Assembly: GCF_022809095.1 (NCBI RefSeq)
Contig: NZ_JALAZE010000002.1
Location: 558,001 to 622,000 of the forward strand
DNA from: Bacillus kexueae
GTDB lineage: Bacteria > Bacillota > Bacilli > Bacillales > Aeribacillaceae
Length of the DNA stretch: 64,000 nt
Direction of reading: 5' to 3'
The notes beneath the pieces were generated by a model, which did no database searches, was not told where the DNA came from, and worked only from the letters and a program-made list of their open reading frames with translations. The position numbers and the translations under genes were made by a program. This document shows positions 36,046-46,391 of this stretch, in pieces; the first letter of the stretch is position 1; the number at the start of each line of letters is the position of its first letter.

Positions 36046-36157
36046 CTTAGACAGGTATTGTACAACCTATTTGAAGCATAGCAATTGCAAAAGAGTGAAG
36101 TCTTTACTTATATTCAATTTAATACGGTTGTAAATGCAACAATGTAAGGGAAGGCTT

Positions 36158-36673
36158 TTAACGGTTTCGCTTCATTTTTTGCCTTTCTCTCTCAGCTATT
36201 ACTTCCGAACGGTCTCGAAGTTTATGTTTGTGAAGAATAAACTCATTGGATAAATCACTTTCCTTGCCCCAATTTTCTCCTCTTTTTTGAGCATATGTTT
36301 GACAAGCTGTTAACAACCGAGCGTCTTGTATTGGTAGCTGTATACTTCTATATGGAAGACCTTCGTTGATAGCGGTAAGTTGGTTTTGTAGTAGAATATG
36401 TAAGTTGTTGTAGTCAATACCTAACGCCGTCACATCATCTTCGTACTTGGCAAATAGACGAATACAATTTTGGAGCATTTTTGTTGCTCCGTTCAAGTTG
36501 TTCCTTCTGTAATGATATTGTGCAACAGCGCATTGAATGAATGCAACCCAATAGCCTTTGCGAGAAGCTACATCTTCTTCTTTCCAAAATTCTTCTAAAA
36601 TTTCGTGGCATTCAAAGTAGTCACGGTCACAATGGAAGTGATACAAATATTGAATAAATGGTTTTGGAAACAT
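36158..36673 (-). CDS. ypuF: DUF309 family protein YpuF
   Basis: 171-residue DUF309 protein of unknown function, helical, with the family motif FECHEILEEFWK near residues 20-31 and the QCAVAQYHYRRNN segment. The C-terminal 40 residues are strongly basic. ATG 36673 follows GAGGAG. Same position as B. subtilis ypuF, between ribT and scpA. Confidence 0.85.
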   Translation of the reverse strand: MFPKPFIQYLYHFHCDRDYFECHEILEEFWKEEDVASRKGYWVAFIQCAVAQYHYRRNNLNGATKMLQNCIRLFAKYEDDVTALGIDYNNLHILLQNQLTAINEGLPYRSIQLPIQDARLLTACQTYAQKRGENWGKESDLSNEFILHKHKLRDRSEVIAERERQKMKRNR

Positions 36674-36738
36674 AATCTACTCCTCTAATGAATGAAGTTA
36701 TAGAACATTTTACCATAAAAATATTCGATAAATGAATG

Positions 36739-36768
36739 AAAAGAGCTGATACATTGTACCAGCTCCGA
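36739..36768 (-). terminator. Terminator after the YjcZ-like gene
   Basis: On the minus strand GAGCTG(GTAC) pairs with (GTATC)AGCTC, followed by TTTTC. Confidence 0.65.
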
Positions 36769-36787
36769 ATGATTACATGTTAACGAT

Positions 36788-36877
36788 TTAGTATAACCAA
36801 GCAGCACCTACGATAATTAGTAAAATGAACAGAACAACAATTAACGCAAATCCTGCACCGTAGTTGTATTCACCCAT
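36788..36877 (-). CDS. YjcZ-family small sporulation membrane peptide
   Basis: 29-residue peptide: MGEYNYGAGFA, a hydrophobic helix (LIVVLFILLIIVGAAWL) and a terminal Tyr. This is the pattern of the YjcZ/YhfM-like family of very small proteins found in spores. GGAGGAAAT lies upstream of ATG 36877. The 250 bp between it and scpA are AT-rich with no recognised element. Confidence 0.8.
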   Translation of the reverse strand: MGEYNYGAGFALIVVLFILLIIVGAAWLY

Positions 36878-37129
36878 TTTTTATTTCCTCCTTTAATAAC
36901 ATTTCATTTACAGTTGTATCTTATGAAATTGTTGGAAACATGTATGGGCGAATATAACAAGAATTGAAAAAATTAATTTTACATAATCAATGGACGAGAA
37001 TTAACTATTGGAGAACACGCATATTTGTTCTATACTAGAATTTAGCTGCCTTTTGGTGAAAACTTCATTTGATTCATTTTGTGTTATGCTTTAAAACACG
37101 AATTATAGTTATTTAACGGTGGGATGAAA

Positions 37130-37894
37130 TTGGAATACCTTGTGAAAATTGATGCGTTTGAAGGTCCACTTGACCTTTTACTTCATTTAATCAACCGTCT
37201 AGAAATTGATATTTATGATATACCTGTCTCAAAGATTACTGAGCAATATGTAGCCTACATTCATACGATGCAAGAACTCGAACTTGATGTAGCATCGGAA
37301 TATTTAGTAATGGCAGCTACGCTATTATCCATCAAAAGTAGGATGTTATTGCCACATCAAGAAGAATCGTTGGAAGATGATGTGTTGATGATGGAAGAAG
37401 AAGACCCTAGGGAAGAACTTGTTCAACGGTTAGTTGAATATCGAAAATATAAAGAAGCAGCGCAGCAGCTTAAAGAAAAGGAAGAAGAGCGAGCACAAAT
37501 ATTTACGAAGCCGCCAAGTGACTTAAGTGACTATGCATCAGCTGTGGAAGGGCATAAGCCTCATTTGGATGTTACCGTTTATGATATGATTGGTGCGTTT
37601 CAAAAGATGCTTCGCCGCAAGAAGCTTCAAAAGCCATTAGCGACAAGGGTAACAAGACAGGAAATTCCGATTGAAAAAAGGATGGATGAAATCATTGAAG
37701 ATCTTCGGATTCATAAAAAGAAACGTCATTTTTTTGAATTATTCCCATCCGATCAACGGGATTATTTAGTCGTAACGTTTTTAGCTATTTTAGAGTTAAT
37801 GAAAAATCAATATATTTATATTGAACAGGAACGAAATTTTGCTGACATCTATATTTATGGGAGTGAAAAAATCCATGAGCTTCGGGATCATTGA
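37130..37894 (+). CDS. scpA: Segregation and condensation protein ScpA
   Basis: 254-residue kleisin of the SMC-ScpAB condensin. N-terminal SMC-neck binding domain ([23 protein letters not shown]), acidic linker ([10 protein letters not shown], about 85-95), and a C-terminal winged helix ([14 protein letters not shown]). TTG 37130 is chosen since it aligns with the family start (xEYxVKID) and GGTGGGATG lies before it; ATG 37124 is too close to that site. Overlaps scpB by 20 bases. Confidence 0.93.
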   Translation: MEYLVKIDAFEGPLDLLLHLINRLEIDIYDIPVSKITEQYVAYIHTMQELELDVASEYLVMAATLLSIKSRMLLPHQEESLEDDVLMMEEEDPREELVQRLVEYRKYKEAAQQLKEKEEERAQIFTKPPSDLSDYASAVEGHKPHLDVTVYDMIGAFQKMLRRKKLQKPLATRVTRQEIPIEKRMDEIIEDLRIHKKKRHFFELFPSDQRDYLVVTFLAILELMKNQYIYIEQERNFADIYIYGSEKIHELRDH

Positions 37895-38471
37895 ATGGAA
37901 ATCAATTGTTGAAGGTCTATTGTTTGCTGCTGGTGACGAAGGACTTTCGATAAAGCAATTGACTTCTGTTTTGGAAATAGATGAACCAGTCGCTCTTGAA
38001 ATCATTGAAGATTTGAAACAAGAGTATGAAAAAAAAGAACGAGGAATCATGATTGTTGAAGTTGCTGGAGCATATCAATTAGCAACGAAAAAAGAGCACG
38101 CGCCATATTTAAAGCGATTGGTTGAAACACCAGCAAATCAAGGGCTATCGCAGGCTGCTTTAGAAACTTTGGCCATCATTGCTTACAGACAACCAATCAC
38201 TCGAATGGAAGTAGAAGATATACGTGGGGTTAAATCGGAACGTCCGATCCAAACATTAATTGCGAAAGGTTTAATTCAAGATGTAGGAAGAGCAGAAGGG
38301 TCGGGAAGAGCAATCTTATATGGGACAACAAGAGAATTCCTCGAGTATTTTGGGTTAAAAACAATTGAAGAACTTCCGGTATTATCTGATGCCTTGGATG
38401 ATGACTTTGTTCAAGAAGAAGCGGATTTGTTTTTTGAAAAGTTTACCGAAATGGAGACAAGTGGTTCATAA
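37875..38471 (+). CDS. scpB: Segregation and condensation protein ScpB
   Basis: 198-residue winged-helix protein that dimerises and binds ScpA in the SMC complex. Seen: [29 protein letters not shown] and the conserved [33 protein letters not shown] and [12 protein letters not shown] 37875 follows GGGAGTG within scpA. The stop codon lies in the loop region of the terminator. Confidence 0.93.
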   Translation: MSFGIIEWKSIVEGLLFAAGDEGLSIKQLTSVLEIDEPVALEIIEDLKQEYEKKERGIMIVEVAGAYQLATKKEHAPYLKRLVETPANQGLSQAALETLAIIAYRQPITRMEVEDIRGVKSERPIQTLIAKGLIQDVGRAEGSGRAILYGTTREFLEYFGLKTIEELPVLSDALDDDFVQEEADLFFEKFTEMETSGS

Positions 38472-38488
38472 CAACCACTTGTTTTTTT
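38457..38488 (+). terminator. Terminator after scpB
   Basis: ACAAGTGGTT pairs with AACCACTTGT around the stop region, followed by TTTTTTT. Repeat A copy 5 begins at the end of the T-tract. Confidence 0.88.
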
Positions 38489-38489
38489 G

Positions 38490-38646
38490 TTGTTACAGAA
38501 AGTTTAAGTTCAATAAAGTGTTAAAGTATTCTCTTTACAGTTTTTTTGGGTGTCTAGCTCCAAGCGCCATCAGCTCGGGTCGCTTCGGCCCTGCTGTGGC
38601 GACGGAAGCCTCTTCGCCTAAGGACTTGCGCTTTGCGCTTTTCTTA
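38490..38646 (+). repeat. Repeat A, copy 5 (internal deletion)
   Basis: TTGTTACAGAAAGTTTAAG to GCGCTTTTCTTA, but missing the segment between GAAGCCTC and TTCGCCTAAGG that forms the 5' arm of the second hairpin in other copies. MITE B sequence follows within two bases, as at copy 3. Confidence 0.8.
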
Positions 38647-38647
38647 A

Positions 38648-38728
38648 GCTCTTTTCTAAAGAATTGTTCTTTAGTACATTGTTCAGAATTGTATTTACAC
38701 GATGTTATGGAGCGGAATACACAAGTAT
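38648..38728 (+). repeat. MITE B, left-end fragment
   Basis: GCTCTTTTCTAAAGAATTGT followed by AGTACATTGTTCAGAATTG and TTACACGATG matches the copy at 22300 base for base over most positions, then stops. No right end is present. Confidence 0.6.
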
Positions 38729-38807
38729 TCACTCTAAATGGTATATATAAAACAACTCATATCGTGATTTCTCCCCTCTACTTGTTTACGAGTGAATGAA
38801 AAATCCC

Positions 38808-38835
38808 TCATAACTAAAGCGTTCTTGCATAAACT
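38808..38835 (+). promoter_or_regulatory. Candidate sigma-E promoter of dacB
   Basis: TCATAAC (38808-38814) and CATAAACT (38828-38835) with a 13-bp spacer fit the sigma-E pattern; dacB-spmA-spmB is a sigma-E operon in B. subtilis. Confidence 0.55.
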
Positions 38836-38888
38836 TGTACAAATTATGATGTACAAGAAGGAATTAAAAAAGGGGACGTGAACGGTTT

Positions 38889-40025
38889 ATGCGAAATTTT
38901 AAAGGATGTGTATTACTTATAGTTGCTTTCCTCTTATTCATGAACATCCCACAAAAGGTTGAGGGAGCTTTTTCTGTTCAGGCACAAAGTGCTATTTTAA
39001 TAGAACAAAATACCGGGCGGATATTATTTGAAAAGGACCCTCACGAGAAAATGAGGATTGCGAGTATAACGAAAATAATGACAGCCATTTTAGCTATTGA
39101 ATCAGGAAAGTTGGATGAAAAAGTAAAAGTCAGTAGTCGGGCTCCATATACAGAAGGATCATCCATTTATTTGCAAGAGGGGCAAGAAATCACATTAAGA
39201 GATTTAGTGTACGGATTAATGCTCCGATCTGGAAATGACGCAGCTGTTGCAATTGCCGAATATGTAGGTGGAAGTTTAGAAGGGTTTGTTTATTTGATGA
39301 ATCAGAAAGCGGAAGAAATCGGGATGATGAATACGCAATTTCGAAATCCCCACGGACTAGATGACCACAATGATCACTATTCAACTGCATACGATATGGC
39401 AAAGTTGACGCAATACGCTATGCGTAATGAAGAGTATCGTGAAATATCAAGCACAAAAGTGCATAAAACAGAAGATGGCAAGTATGTGTGGCGCAATAAA
39501 AACAAAATGTTAAACTTATATGAATATAGTACTGGGGGGAAAACAGGATATACTAAATTAGCAAAAAGAACCCTCGTATCAACAGCATCTAACGATTCGT
39601 TAGAATTAATCGCGGTAACCTTAAATGATTCAGATGACTGGAACGATCATATGAATATGTTCAATCGAGGTTTTTCTTTATACGAAAATGTATTGATTAA
39701 AAAAGACGGATCTTTAGAAAAGATAGATGACCCGTTTTATGAGAAAAAAATCTTTATTGACCGGGAAATTATCTATCCATTAACAGAAGAAGAAAAAGAA
39801 CAAGTGAAGGTCGATGTGTCGTTATTAAAACCATCCGATCAGTGGGATGACCCAGAAGATGTTCCTGAAAAAGTTGGTCAGCTAGCAGTCATTTTAAACG
39901 ATGAAAAAATAGCAGAAAGGGCTATTTATTTTAACCATGAGAAAATGGAGCAAGAACAAAAAAGCTTAATGGACCATTTTCGTGCACTATTTTCTATCGT
40001 AACGGGTGCCGGTCAGGATGGTTAA
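38889..40025 (+). CDS. dacB: D-alanyl-D-alanine carboxypeptidase DacB
   Basis: 378-residue sporulation-specific PBP5*-type carboxypeptidase of the S11 family. Signal peptide to about residue 26; motifs SITK (S59-K62), SGN (114-116) and KTG (218-220). It regulates cortex peptidoglycan cross-linking from the mother-cell side. GGGGACGTG precedes ATG 38889. Followed without a gap by spmA and spmB. The gap upstream lacks the ypuI gene found there in B. subtilis. Confidence 0.93.
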   Translation: MRNFKGCVLLIVAFLLFMNIPQKVEGAFSVQAQSAILIEQNTGRILFEKDPHEKMRIASITKIMTAILAIESGKLDEKVKVSSRAPYTEGSSIYLQEGQEITLRDLVYGLMLRSGNDAAVAIAEYVGGSLEGFVYLMNQKAEEIGMMNTQFRNPHGLDDHNDHYSTAYDMAKLTQYAMRNEEYREISSTKVHKTEDGKYVWRNKNKMLNLYEYSTGGKTGYTKLAKRTLVSTASNDSLELIAVTLNDSDDWNDHMNMFNRGFSLYENVLIKKDGSLEKIDDPFYEKKIFIDREIIYPLTEEEKEQVKVDVSLLKPSDQWDDPEDVPEKVGQLAVILNDEKIAERAIYFNHEKMEQEQKSLMDHFRALFSIVTGAGQDG

Positions 40026-40626
40026 TTATATTTGGGTTGCATTGACGCTGATCGGGATTATTTTTGCGATGTTTAATGGAACGATGGAAGCTGTAAATAA
40101 AGCTATTTTTGATGGTGCAAAAGAAGCGGTGACCATTTGCATTGGATTGATAAGCGTTCTAGTTTTTTGGCTAGGCCTCATGAAGATAGCAGAAAAAGCA
40201 GGGCTTTTGAAAAAAATTAGTTTGTTTTTTCGTCCCTTTGTTCAAAGATTATTTCCCGAAGTTCCACCAGATCATCCAGCAATGGGGTATATTCTTTCGA
40301 ACATGATTGCGAACATGTTTGGTCTAGGGAATGCAGCCACCCCGCTAGGGATTAAAGCGATGGAGCAGTTAAAATCACTCAACGGTGGGAAAGATGAAGC
40401 TTCGAACAGTATGATTACATTTCTTGCGATTAATACGTCGAGTTTAACATTAATTCCTACAACCGTTATCGCCATTCGAATGACCTATGGATCAGATAGT
40501 CCGACAGATATTGTAGGAACGACACTCTTGGCAACGCTATGTTCAACCATTGGTGCCATAATAATCGATCGTTATTTTCGATATAAGCGGACGAAGCGAG
40601 GGGGGCATACCGGTTGGAAATCGTAA
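40018..40626 (+). CDS. spmA: Spore maturation protein A
   Basis: 202-residue membrane protein with a nucleoside-recognition/gate-type domain (GLGNAATPLGIKAMEQL, about 104-120). SpmA and SpmB are needed for full core dehydration and heat resistance. ATG 40018 lies eight bases inside dacB, giving the family N-terminus MVNYIWV; GTG 40006 is the alternative. No strong ribosome site, so coupled to dacB. Confidence 0.92.
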   Translation: MVNYIWVALTLIGIIFAMFNGTMEAVNKAIFDGAKEAVTICIGLISVLVFWLGLMKIAEKAGLLKKISLFFRPFVQRLFPEVPPDHPAMGYILSNMIANMFGLGNAATPLGIKAMEQLKSLNGGKDEASNSMITFLAINTSSLTLIPTTVIAIRMTYGSDSPTDIVGTTLLATLCSTIGAIIIDRYFRYKRTKRGGHTGWKS

Positions 40627-41147
40627 GTGTTCTATCATTGTGGTTGATACCGTTTATTATTGGGTTTATATTATTATACGGGACTGTGAAAAAAGTCGAA
40701 ACATATGAAGCGTTTGTCGAGGGTGGAAAAGAAGGAATTCAAATTGCGTTTTCTATTATTCCTTATTTAGTCGGAATGCTTGTATCCATTACGATTTTCA
40801 GAGCCTCTGGTGCAATGGAGTTTTTAATGAATAAGCTACAGCCGATTTTCTCTTTTATTCATGTGCCAGCTGAAATCTTTCCACTTGCTCTTATTCGTCC
40901 GATTTCTGGAACAGCTGCATTAGGTATGACAACTAACATCATATCAACATATGGACCGGATTCTTTCATTGGTAGGCTCGCTGCAACGATGCAAGGAAGT
41001 ACGGATACGACACTGTATGTGTTAACAGTGTATTTTGGAGCCGTAGGGATTAAGAAAATGGGAGATGCGTTAAAAGTAGGGTTACTTGCGGATTTAGTTG
41101 GAATCGTAGCGTCCATTGTTGTTGTTACACTCCTATTTGCAAACTAA
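40614..41147 (+). CDS. spmB: Spore maturation protein B
   Basis: 177-residue membrane protein related to SpmA, with the conserved segment RPISGTAALGMTTNIISTYGPDS. TTG 40614, inside the end of spmA, follows GAGGGGGGC. Works with SpmA in spore core dehydration; mechanism unknown. Confidence 0.92.
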   Translation: MEIVSVLSLWLIPFIIGFILLYGTVKKVETYEAFVEGGKEGIQIAFSIIPYLVGMLVSITIFRASGAMEFLMNKLQPIFSFIHVPAEIFPLALIRPISGTAALGMTTNIISTYGPDSFIGRLAATMQGSTDTTLYVLTVYFGAVGIKKMGDALKVGLLADLVGIVASIVVVTLLFAN

Positions 41148-41174
41148 TGGGGAATTTAGCTCGTTCGTTAACGT

Positions 41175-41268
41175 GAGTCGAAAGAAGTTAAATTTTAATT
41201 TGATTTATAAATTTGATTTTCTTTCGACAACGATTAAAGGGTTGCGCCTTATAGAAGGCGTGTTTTTG
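41175..41268 (+). terminator. Stem-loop and terminator after spmB
   Basis: A 10-bp inverted repeat GTCGAAAGAA/TTCTTTCGAC flanks an AT-rich loop of about 30 nt; after it a compact hairpin CGCCTT-ATAG-AAGGCG (41245-41260) is followed by TGTTTTT and is the likely terminator. Confidence 0.7.
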
Positions 41269-41351
41269 TTTGGTTTGAAAAAGTAAGTATATATAAGATA
41301 AGCGCTTGTCCAAAATGACAGAAAGCATTACTATTGGTTAGAGGTGATACG

Positions 41352-42080
41352 ATGGAACGTTTACAAAAAGTAATTGCACATGCAGGCATTGCTTCAAGAA
41401 GAAAAGCAGAAGAAATGATTTTAGATGGTAAAGTTAAGGTGAATGGAACCGTAATACGTGAATTAGGTGTAAAAGTGACAGAGCAAGATCGAATCGAAGT
41501 AAATGGAGTCCCCATTGAACGAGAGGAGCCTGTATACTTTTTGCTTTACAAGCCTAAAGGGGTCATTTCAAGTGTGAAAGATGATAAAGGACGGAAAGTA
41601 GTAACGGACTTTTTTGAGAATATAGAAAAGCGAGTTTATCCTATTGGGCGATTAGACTATGATACGTCCGGCTTATTATTGATGACGAATGACGGTGAAT
41701 TTGCCAATTTACTCATGCATCCACGCTATGAAATCGAGAAAGTTTACGTTGCAAAAGTAAAGGGAATCCCAAGTAAGACCGAGTTACGTCAATTAGAAAA
41801 GGGAATCAATTTAGAAGATGGCATGACTGCACCAGCAAAGGTAAAAGTGATGTCCATTGATAAGAAAAAGCAAACGGCAATTATTGAAATCATTATTCAT
41901 GAAGGTCGTAACAGACAAGTTCGTCGAATGTTTGAAAAAATTGGTCACCCTGTGTTAAAGCTTAAGCGCGAACGCTATGCATTTCTTGACTTGCACGGAT
42001 TACGTCCAGGTGATGCTCGAGAGCTTTCTCCACATGAGGTGAAGCAACTTAGGCATTTAGCGAAAAACGGTAGAAGTTAA
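41352..42080 (+). CDS. rluB: 23S rRNA pseudouridine synthase RluB
   Basis: 242-residue RsuA/RluB-family pseudouridine synthase (YpuL). N-terminal S4 RNA-binding domain (MERLQKVIAHAGIASRRKAEEMI), then the catalytic motif GRLDYDTSGLLL with the nucleophilic Asp near residue 103. Modifies helix 89-93 region uridine in 23S rRNA by family knowledge. ATG 41352 follows TTAGAGGTGAT. Located between spmB and resA as in B. subtilis. Confidence 0.92.
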   Translation: MERLQKVIAHAGIASRRKAEEMILDGKVKVNGTVIRELGVKVTEQDRIEVNGVPIEREEPVYFLLYKPKGVISSVKDDKGRKVVTDFFENIEKRVYPIGRLDYDTSGLLLMTNDGEFANLLMHPRYEIEKVYVAKVKGIPSKTELRQLEKGINLEDGMTAPAKVKVMSIDKKKQTAIIEIIIHEGRNRQVRRMFEKIGHPVLKLKRERYAFLDLHGLRPGDARELSPHEVKQLRHLAKNGRS

Positions 42081-42143
42081 AAATTCACGATTATTTCACA
42101 TAACCGTCAAAAATAACTCAAATGGAAAAACGAAGAAAAATGA

Positions 42144-42149
42144 TATAAT
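42144..42149 (+). promoter_or_regulatory. Extended -10 element before resA
   Basis: TGATATAAT is an extended -10 box 35 bp before the resA start; no good -35 is seen, consistent with an activator-dependent promoter (ResD in B. subtilis). Confidence 0.4.
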
Positions 42150-42183
42150 GAAACGGAATGCAACAATAAAGGAGTAAGTTTCA

Positions 42184-42705
42184 ATGAAAAAAAATCGGCT
42201 CATCATACGAACGGTTATTTTATCCTTATTACTTGCTGCCCTTGGATATACGTTATATTCTAACTTTTTTGTAAGTAAAGAGAAAGTACAAGTGGGTTCA
42301 GTTGCACCAGACTTCGTATTGAAAAGCTTGGATGGTGAATCCATTCAACTTTCAGATTTTGAGGGAAAAGGAGTATTCCTAAATTTTTGGGGAACGTGGT
42401 GCGAACCGTGTAAGCGTGAAATGCCTTATATGGAAAGGCAGTATCAGTATTACAAGGAACAAGGGGTAGAAATCATAGCCATTAATGTTGCTGAATCGAA
42501 CTTAGCTGTTGAAAATTTCGTGAATCAACACGGGCTTTCCTTCCCCGTAGTGTTAGATAAAAACATGGAAGTATTAAACGCATACGGAGTAGATCCGTTA
42601 CCTACCACTTTTTTAATCAATCCTGATGGTGAGGTTATTGATATTATTACAGGGCAGATGACGGAGCGTAACATACGGGATTATATGGAATTAATCAAAC
42701 CTTGA
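42184..42705 (+). CDS. resA: Thiol-disulfide oxidoreductase ResA
   Basis: 173-residue membrane-anchored thioredoxin-like protein; one N-terminal membrane helix (about 9-27), then the active site WCEPC with C73 and C76. Reduces the haem-binding cysteines of apocytochrome c on the outer face. Seventeen bases before resB, first gene of resABCDE. Confidence 0.94.
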   Translation: MKKNRLIIRTVILSLLLAALGYTLYSNFFVSKEKVQVGSVAPDFVLKSLDGESIQLSDFEGKGVFLNFWGTWCEPCKREMPYMERQYQYYKEQGVEIIAINVAESNLAVENFVNQHGLSFPVVLDKNMEVLNAYGVDPLPTTFLINPDGEVIDIITGQMTERNIRDYMELIKP

Positions 42706-42721
42706 ACAGGGAGTTTTCAAC

Positions 42722-44353
42722 ATGGAAGAAATTAAATGTGAATGTGGTCATGTAAACCCTCATGGAACGGTTATTTGTGAAAGCTGTGGTCGGTCGATTG
42801 GCGAAGAAATAGAAAAGAGTCGTCCGTTGATTGACATGCGCTATGATGGTAGTGCAAGACGTTCACAAACGCATAATAAAACAGTAATCGATAAAATCTG
42901 GAACTTTTTTTCATCCGTTAAAGTTGGAGTTTCATTAATTGTTATTACATTAATTGCATCAGCAATTGGGACAATCTTTCCACAAGAGATGTATATTCCT
43001 CCGAACGTGCGCCCAGAAGATTTTTATCAAGATGAATACGGCGTCTTAGGGCAAATCTATTATGCGCTTGGATTTCACAATTTGTACGGTTCATGGTGGT
43101 ATATGATCCTTGTGGCGTCCATTGGCGTCTCGCTAGTTATTTGTAGTTTGGACCGCGTGATTCCACTTTACCGTGCATTGAAGAAGCAAGGAGTTACAAG
43201 ACACGTTTCTTTTATGAAACGTCAGCGGTTATATAGCTTATCTTCCGTTGGGAATGCATCTGAAACAGTGTCAATGGTACGAGAAAAACTTGAAGAAAAA
43301 CGATATCATGTTCGTACTGAAAATGGAAATGTGTTGGCTGAAAAAAATCGTTTCTCTCGTTGGGGGCCTTATGTAAACCATATCGGTCTCATCATTTTCT
43401 TATTTGGTGTCATGTTGCGATACGTCCCAGGGATGTACGTCGATGAAGTATTATGGTTACGAGAAGGGGAAACGAGAGAAATTCCTGGTACGGAAGGAAA
43501 ATACTATTTAGAAAATCACCAATTTATTTATGAAACGTATTCAAAGGAAAAAGAAAAGGAAGTGTTTCAGGAAGCGATTTCACGTGTAGGAGACGGAATG
43601 GTAGCGAAAAACTATCAAACCAATGTTACACTTTATGAAAAGCCTGAAGAAACATTACCTGGAGCCGAAGCTCAATTAGATAAAGTAAAGGACGAAGAAA
43701 TACGGGTAAACGAACCGTTAAAATTTGAGTCATTTGCTGTTTATCAAGTAGATTACCGCCTTAATGAGCTAAATGAAATGACGTTTGAGCTAATTGAGAA
43801 GGAATCGGGGAAGAGTTTTGGTAATGTGACAATTAATCTTCTTGATCCTGAAAAAGAGTATGATTTAGGGAATGGTTACAAAGTAGAGATTGCTAGTTAT
43901 TTACCTGATTTTTATTTCAATTCGGCAGGTGAACCAGATACACGTACGCGAGTACCGAATAATCCTGCATTCGTATTTAATATGATCACCCCTGAAACGC
44001 CTGATGGTGAAACGAGTTTTGTAGCGATTCAACAAACAATTGAGCCAAACGGCGACAATCAGTTTAAGATGAAGTTTGTAGACGTAAAAACGATTAATGT
44101 AACGGGTTTAACAGTTCGAAAAGACTTAACATTATGGATATTAGGTCTCGGTGGAGCAATCTTTATGATTGGACTCATTCAAGGTTCATATTGGCACCAT
44201 CGTCGAATTTGGATCCGTGTAGATGAAAATAATGTTCATTTAGCAGGTCATACAAATAAAAATTGGTATGGATTAAAACATGAAATGGAATACGTTATTC
44301 AAAATACGGATTTAGAAAAGCCCGTCGATCAAAAGCAGTTGAGTGAAACCTAA
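42722..44353 (+). CDS. resB: Cytochrome c maturation protein ResB
   Basis: 543-residue CcsB-type membrane protein of system II cytochrome c biogenesis. Membrane segments near residues 70-90, 130-150, 215-235 and 470-490 surround a large outer domain. An N-terminal zinc-ribbon-like motif is visible: C6, C8, C19 and C22 in the first 22 residues. With ResC it moves haem and attaches it to apocytochrome. Confidence 0.93.
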   Translation: MEEIKCECGHVNPHGTVICESCGRSIGEEIEKSRPLIDMRYDGSARRSQTHNKTVIDKIWNFFSSVKVGVSLIVITLIASAIGTIFPQEMYIPPNVRPEDFYQDEYGVLGQIYYALGFHNLYGSWWYMILVASIGVSLVICSLDRVIPLYRALKKQGVTRHVSFMKRQRLYSLSSVGNASETVSMVREKLEEKRYHVRTENGNVLAEKNRFSRWGPYVNHIGLIIFLFGVMLRYVPGMYVDEVLWLREGETREIPGTEGKYYLENHQFIYETYSKEKEKEVFQEAISRVGDGMVAKNYQTNVTLYEKPEETLPGAEAQLDKVKDEEIRVNEPLKFESFAVYQVDYRLNELNEMTFELIEKESGKSFGNVTINLLDPEKEYDLGNGYKVEIASYLPDFYFNSAGEPDTRTRVPNNPAFVFNMITPETPDGETSFVAIQQTIEPNGDNQFKMKFVDVKTINVTGLTVRKDLTLWILGLGGAIFMIGLIQGSYWHHRRIWIRVDENNVHLAGHTNKNWYGLKHEMEYVIQNTDLEKPVDQKQLSET

Positions 44354-44371
44354 CAAATAGGAGGGAATGAC

Positions 44372-45547
44372 GTGGCACAGTTAAGCAGTAATTTATTGTA
44401 TATTGCCTTTTTTATGTACTTAATTGGCACATTTTTATTTGCCGGAGCAATTCGGGATAAGCGTAAGCAAGATGATAAGAAAAATAAGTGGGCTCAAGCT
44501 GGACTAGTTGTGACTATTATCGGTTTTATTACACAACTCGGATATTTTATCACGCGTTGGATTGCAGCTGGACATGCTCCAGTTAGTAACTTGTTCGAGT
44601 TCACAACATTCTTTGGAATGATGTTAGTTGGAGCATTTATCATTATTTATTTCATTTATAAAACAGCTCCTCTCGGTGTTTTCACGTTGCCGATTGCCCT
44701 GTTGTTAATCGCTTATGCGAGTATGTTTCCAACTGAAATTAGTCCATTAATTCCTTCGCTTCAAAGCGATTGGCTGAAAATTCATGTCACAACAGCGGCT
44801 GCAGGACAAGCTATTCTTGCTGTAAGTTTTGTAGCGGGAGTCCTATATTTAGTAAAAGTTGTTGATCACACCAAACCGTCAAAAAAGACGTTTTGGTTAG
44901 AAGCCATTATGTTTGTCTTAGTTACGACTTTAGCATTTATCATCGTATCAACTACATTTAGATCGATGGGATACGAGGCCATTTACAAATGGATTGATAA
45001 AGATGGAGTCGAAAGTGAAATGGTTTATTCACTTCCATCTTTAGTAGGACCCAATGAAGGGGAGCTACTAACAGAAGGTAAATTTGAAGCTTTTGTTGAA
45101 ATGCCAGCTATTATATCTGCTCGGAAGCTAAATACGGTCATTTGGTCAACGCTTGTTGGGATTTTCCTTTATGGAATCATTCGTCTAATCCTACGAAAAC
45201 GAATTTCGGAAGCGTTACAGCCACTTGTGAAAAACATCAATCTAGATGTTGTAGATGAAATAGGCTATCGTTCAGTAGCGATAGGATTCCCGGTGTTTAC
45301 GTTAGGTGCCCTAATTTTCGCAATGATTTGGGCACAAATCGCGTGGACGCGCTTCTGGGGATGGGACCCGAAAGAAGTTTGGGCTCTTATTACTTGGTTG
45401 TTTTACGCTGCATATTTACACTTACGACTTTCAAGAGGATGGCATGGTGAGCGCTCCGCTTGGCTAGCTGTCATTGGCTTTGCTATCATTATGTTCAACT
45501 TGATTTTTGTAAACTTAGTGATTGCAGGTTTACACTCTTACGCATAA
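44372..45547 (+). CDS. resC: Cytochrome c maturation protein ResC
   Basis: 391-residue CcsA-family haem handling protein with about eight membrane helices. The tryptophan-rich WWD-type motif [14 protein letters not shown] is at about residues 328-341, flanked by conserved His residues (H in AAYLHLR and GLHSYA). GTG 44372 follows AGGAGGGAATG. Partner of ResB. Confidence 0.94.
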   Translation: MAQLSSNLLYIAFFMYLIGTFLFAGAIRDKRKQDDKKNKWAQAGLVVTIIGFITQLGYFITRWIAAGHAPVSNLFEFTTFFGMMLVGAFIIIYFIYKTAPLGVFTLPIALLLIAYASMFPTEISPLIPSLQSDWLKIHVTTAAAGQAILAVSFVAGVLYLVKVVDHTKPSKKTFWLEAIMFVLVTTLAFIIVSTTFRSMGYEAIYKWIDKDGVESEMVYSLPSLVGPNEGELLTEGKFEAFVEMPAIISARKLNTVIWSTLVGIFLYGIIRLILRKRISEALQPLVKNINLDVVDEIGYRSVAIGFPVFTLGALIFAMIWAQIAWTRFWGWDPKEVWALITWLFYAAYLHLRLSRGWHGERSAWLAVIGFAIIMFNLIFVNLVIAGLHSYA

Positions 45548-45668
45548 TGAATAAAGGGTAATAAAAGGATAAGGGAATAGAATGAAGGTGGGTGCTAGTA
45601 GACAGTATAATCGTCTCTCTAGACACCCTCTTTTCAAAAGGAAAGACTTAGACTGGGAGGTTTTTAAT

Positions 45669-46391
45669 ATGGAAGAATTACGTGAAGCAAAAATTTTAGT
45701 CGTGGACGATGAAGAGAGAATTCGTCGCTTATTACGCATGTATCTTGAAAGAGAAAATTACATCATTGATGAAGCGGAAAATGGTGATGAAGCGCTAGAA
45801 TTCGCTTTGAGCCAAGATTATGATCTCATCGTATTAGATATTATGATGCCGGGAATTGATGGTGTAGAAGTGTGTCGACTCTTACGTGAGAAAAAAGCGA
45901 CACCGATTATTATGCTGACAGCGAAGGGAGAAGAGGCAAATCGTGTACAAGGACTAGAAGCTGGAGCCGATGACTACATAGTAAAACCATTTAGTCCACG
46001 AGAAGTAGTACTTCGCGTAAAAGCCATCTTAAGACGTTCTTCTCCAACAACTTATTTAAAAACGGACACTACGACGAAAAATGTTATTGTATTTCCACAT
46101 TTAACGATTGACCATGACGCTCACCGGGTAACGGCAGATGGAGTTGAAGTTAACTTAACACCGAAAGAGTATGAACTTTTATATTTCTTAGCGAAGACAC
46201 CTGATAAAGTGTACGACAGGGAAAAGCTATTAAAAGAAGTATGGCAGTATGAGTTCTTCGGTGATTTACGTACCGTTGATACACATGTTAAACGTCTGCG
46301 TGAAAAGTTGAATAAAGTATCAAAAGAAGCAGCCAAAATGATTGTGACTGTATGGGGAGTAGGTTACAAGTTCGAGGTTGTGGGTGAATGA
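45669..46391 (+). CDS. resD: Response regulator ResD
   Basis: 240-residue OmpR/PhoB-type regulator. Receiver domain with acidic pair D13-D14, phospho-acceptor D57 ([10 protein letters not shown]) and Lys in MLTAKG; C-terminal winged helix ([16 protein letters not shown]). Controls respiration and oxygen-limited genes, including resABC in B. subtilis. ATG 45669 follows GGGAGG. A longer frame from 45582 lacks support. Overlaps resE by four bases. Confidence 0.94.
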   Translation: MEELREAKILVVDDEERIRRLLRMYLERENYIIDEAENGDEALEFALSQDYDLIVLDIMMPGIDGVEVCRLLREKKATPIIMLTAKGEEANRVQGLEAGADDYIVKPFSPREVVLRVKAILRRSSPTTYLKTDTTTKNVIVFPHLTIDHDAHRVTADGVEVNLTPKEYELLYFLAKTPDKVYDREKLLKEVWQYEFFGDLRTVDTHVKRLREKLNKVSKEAAKMIVTVWGVGYKFEVVGE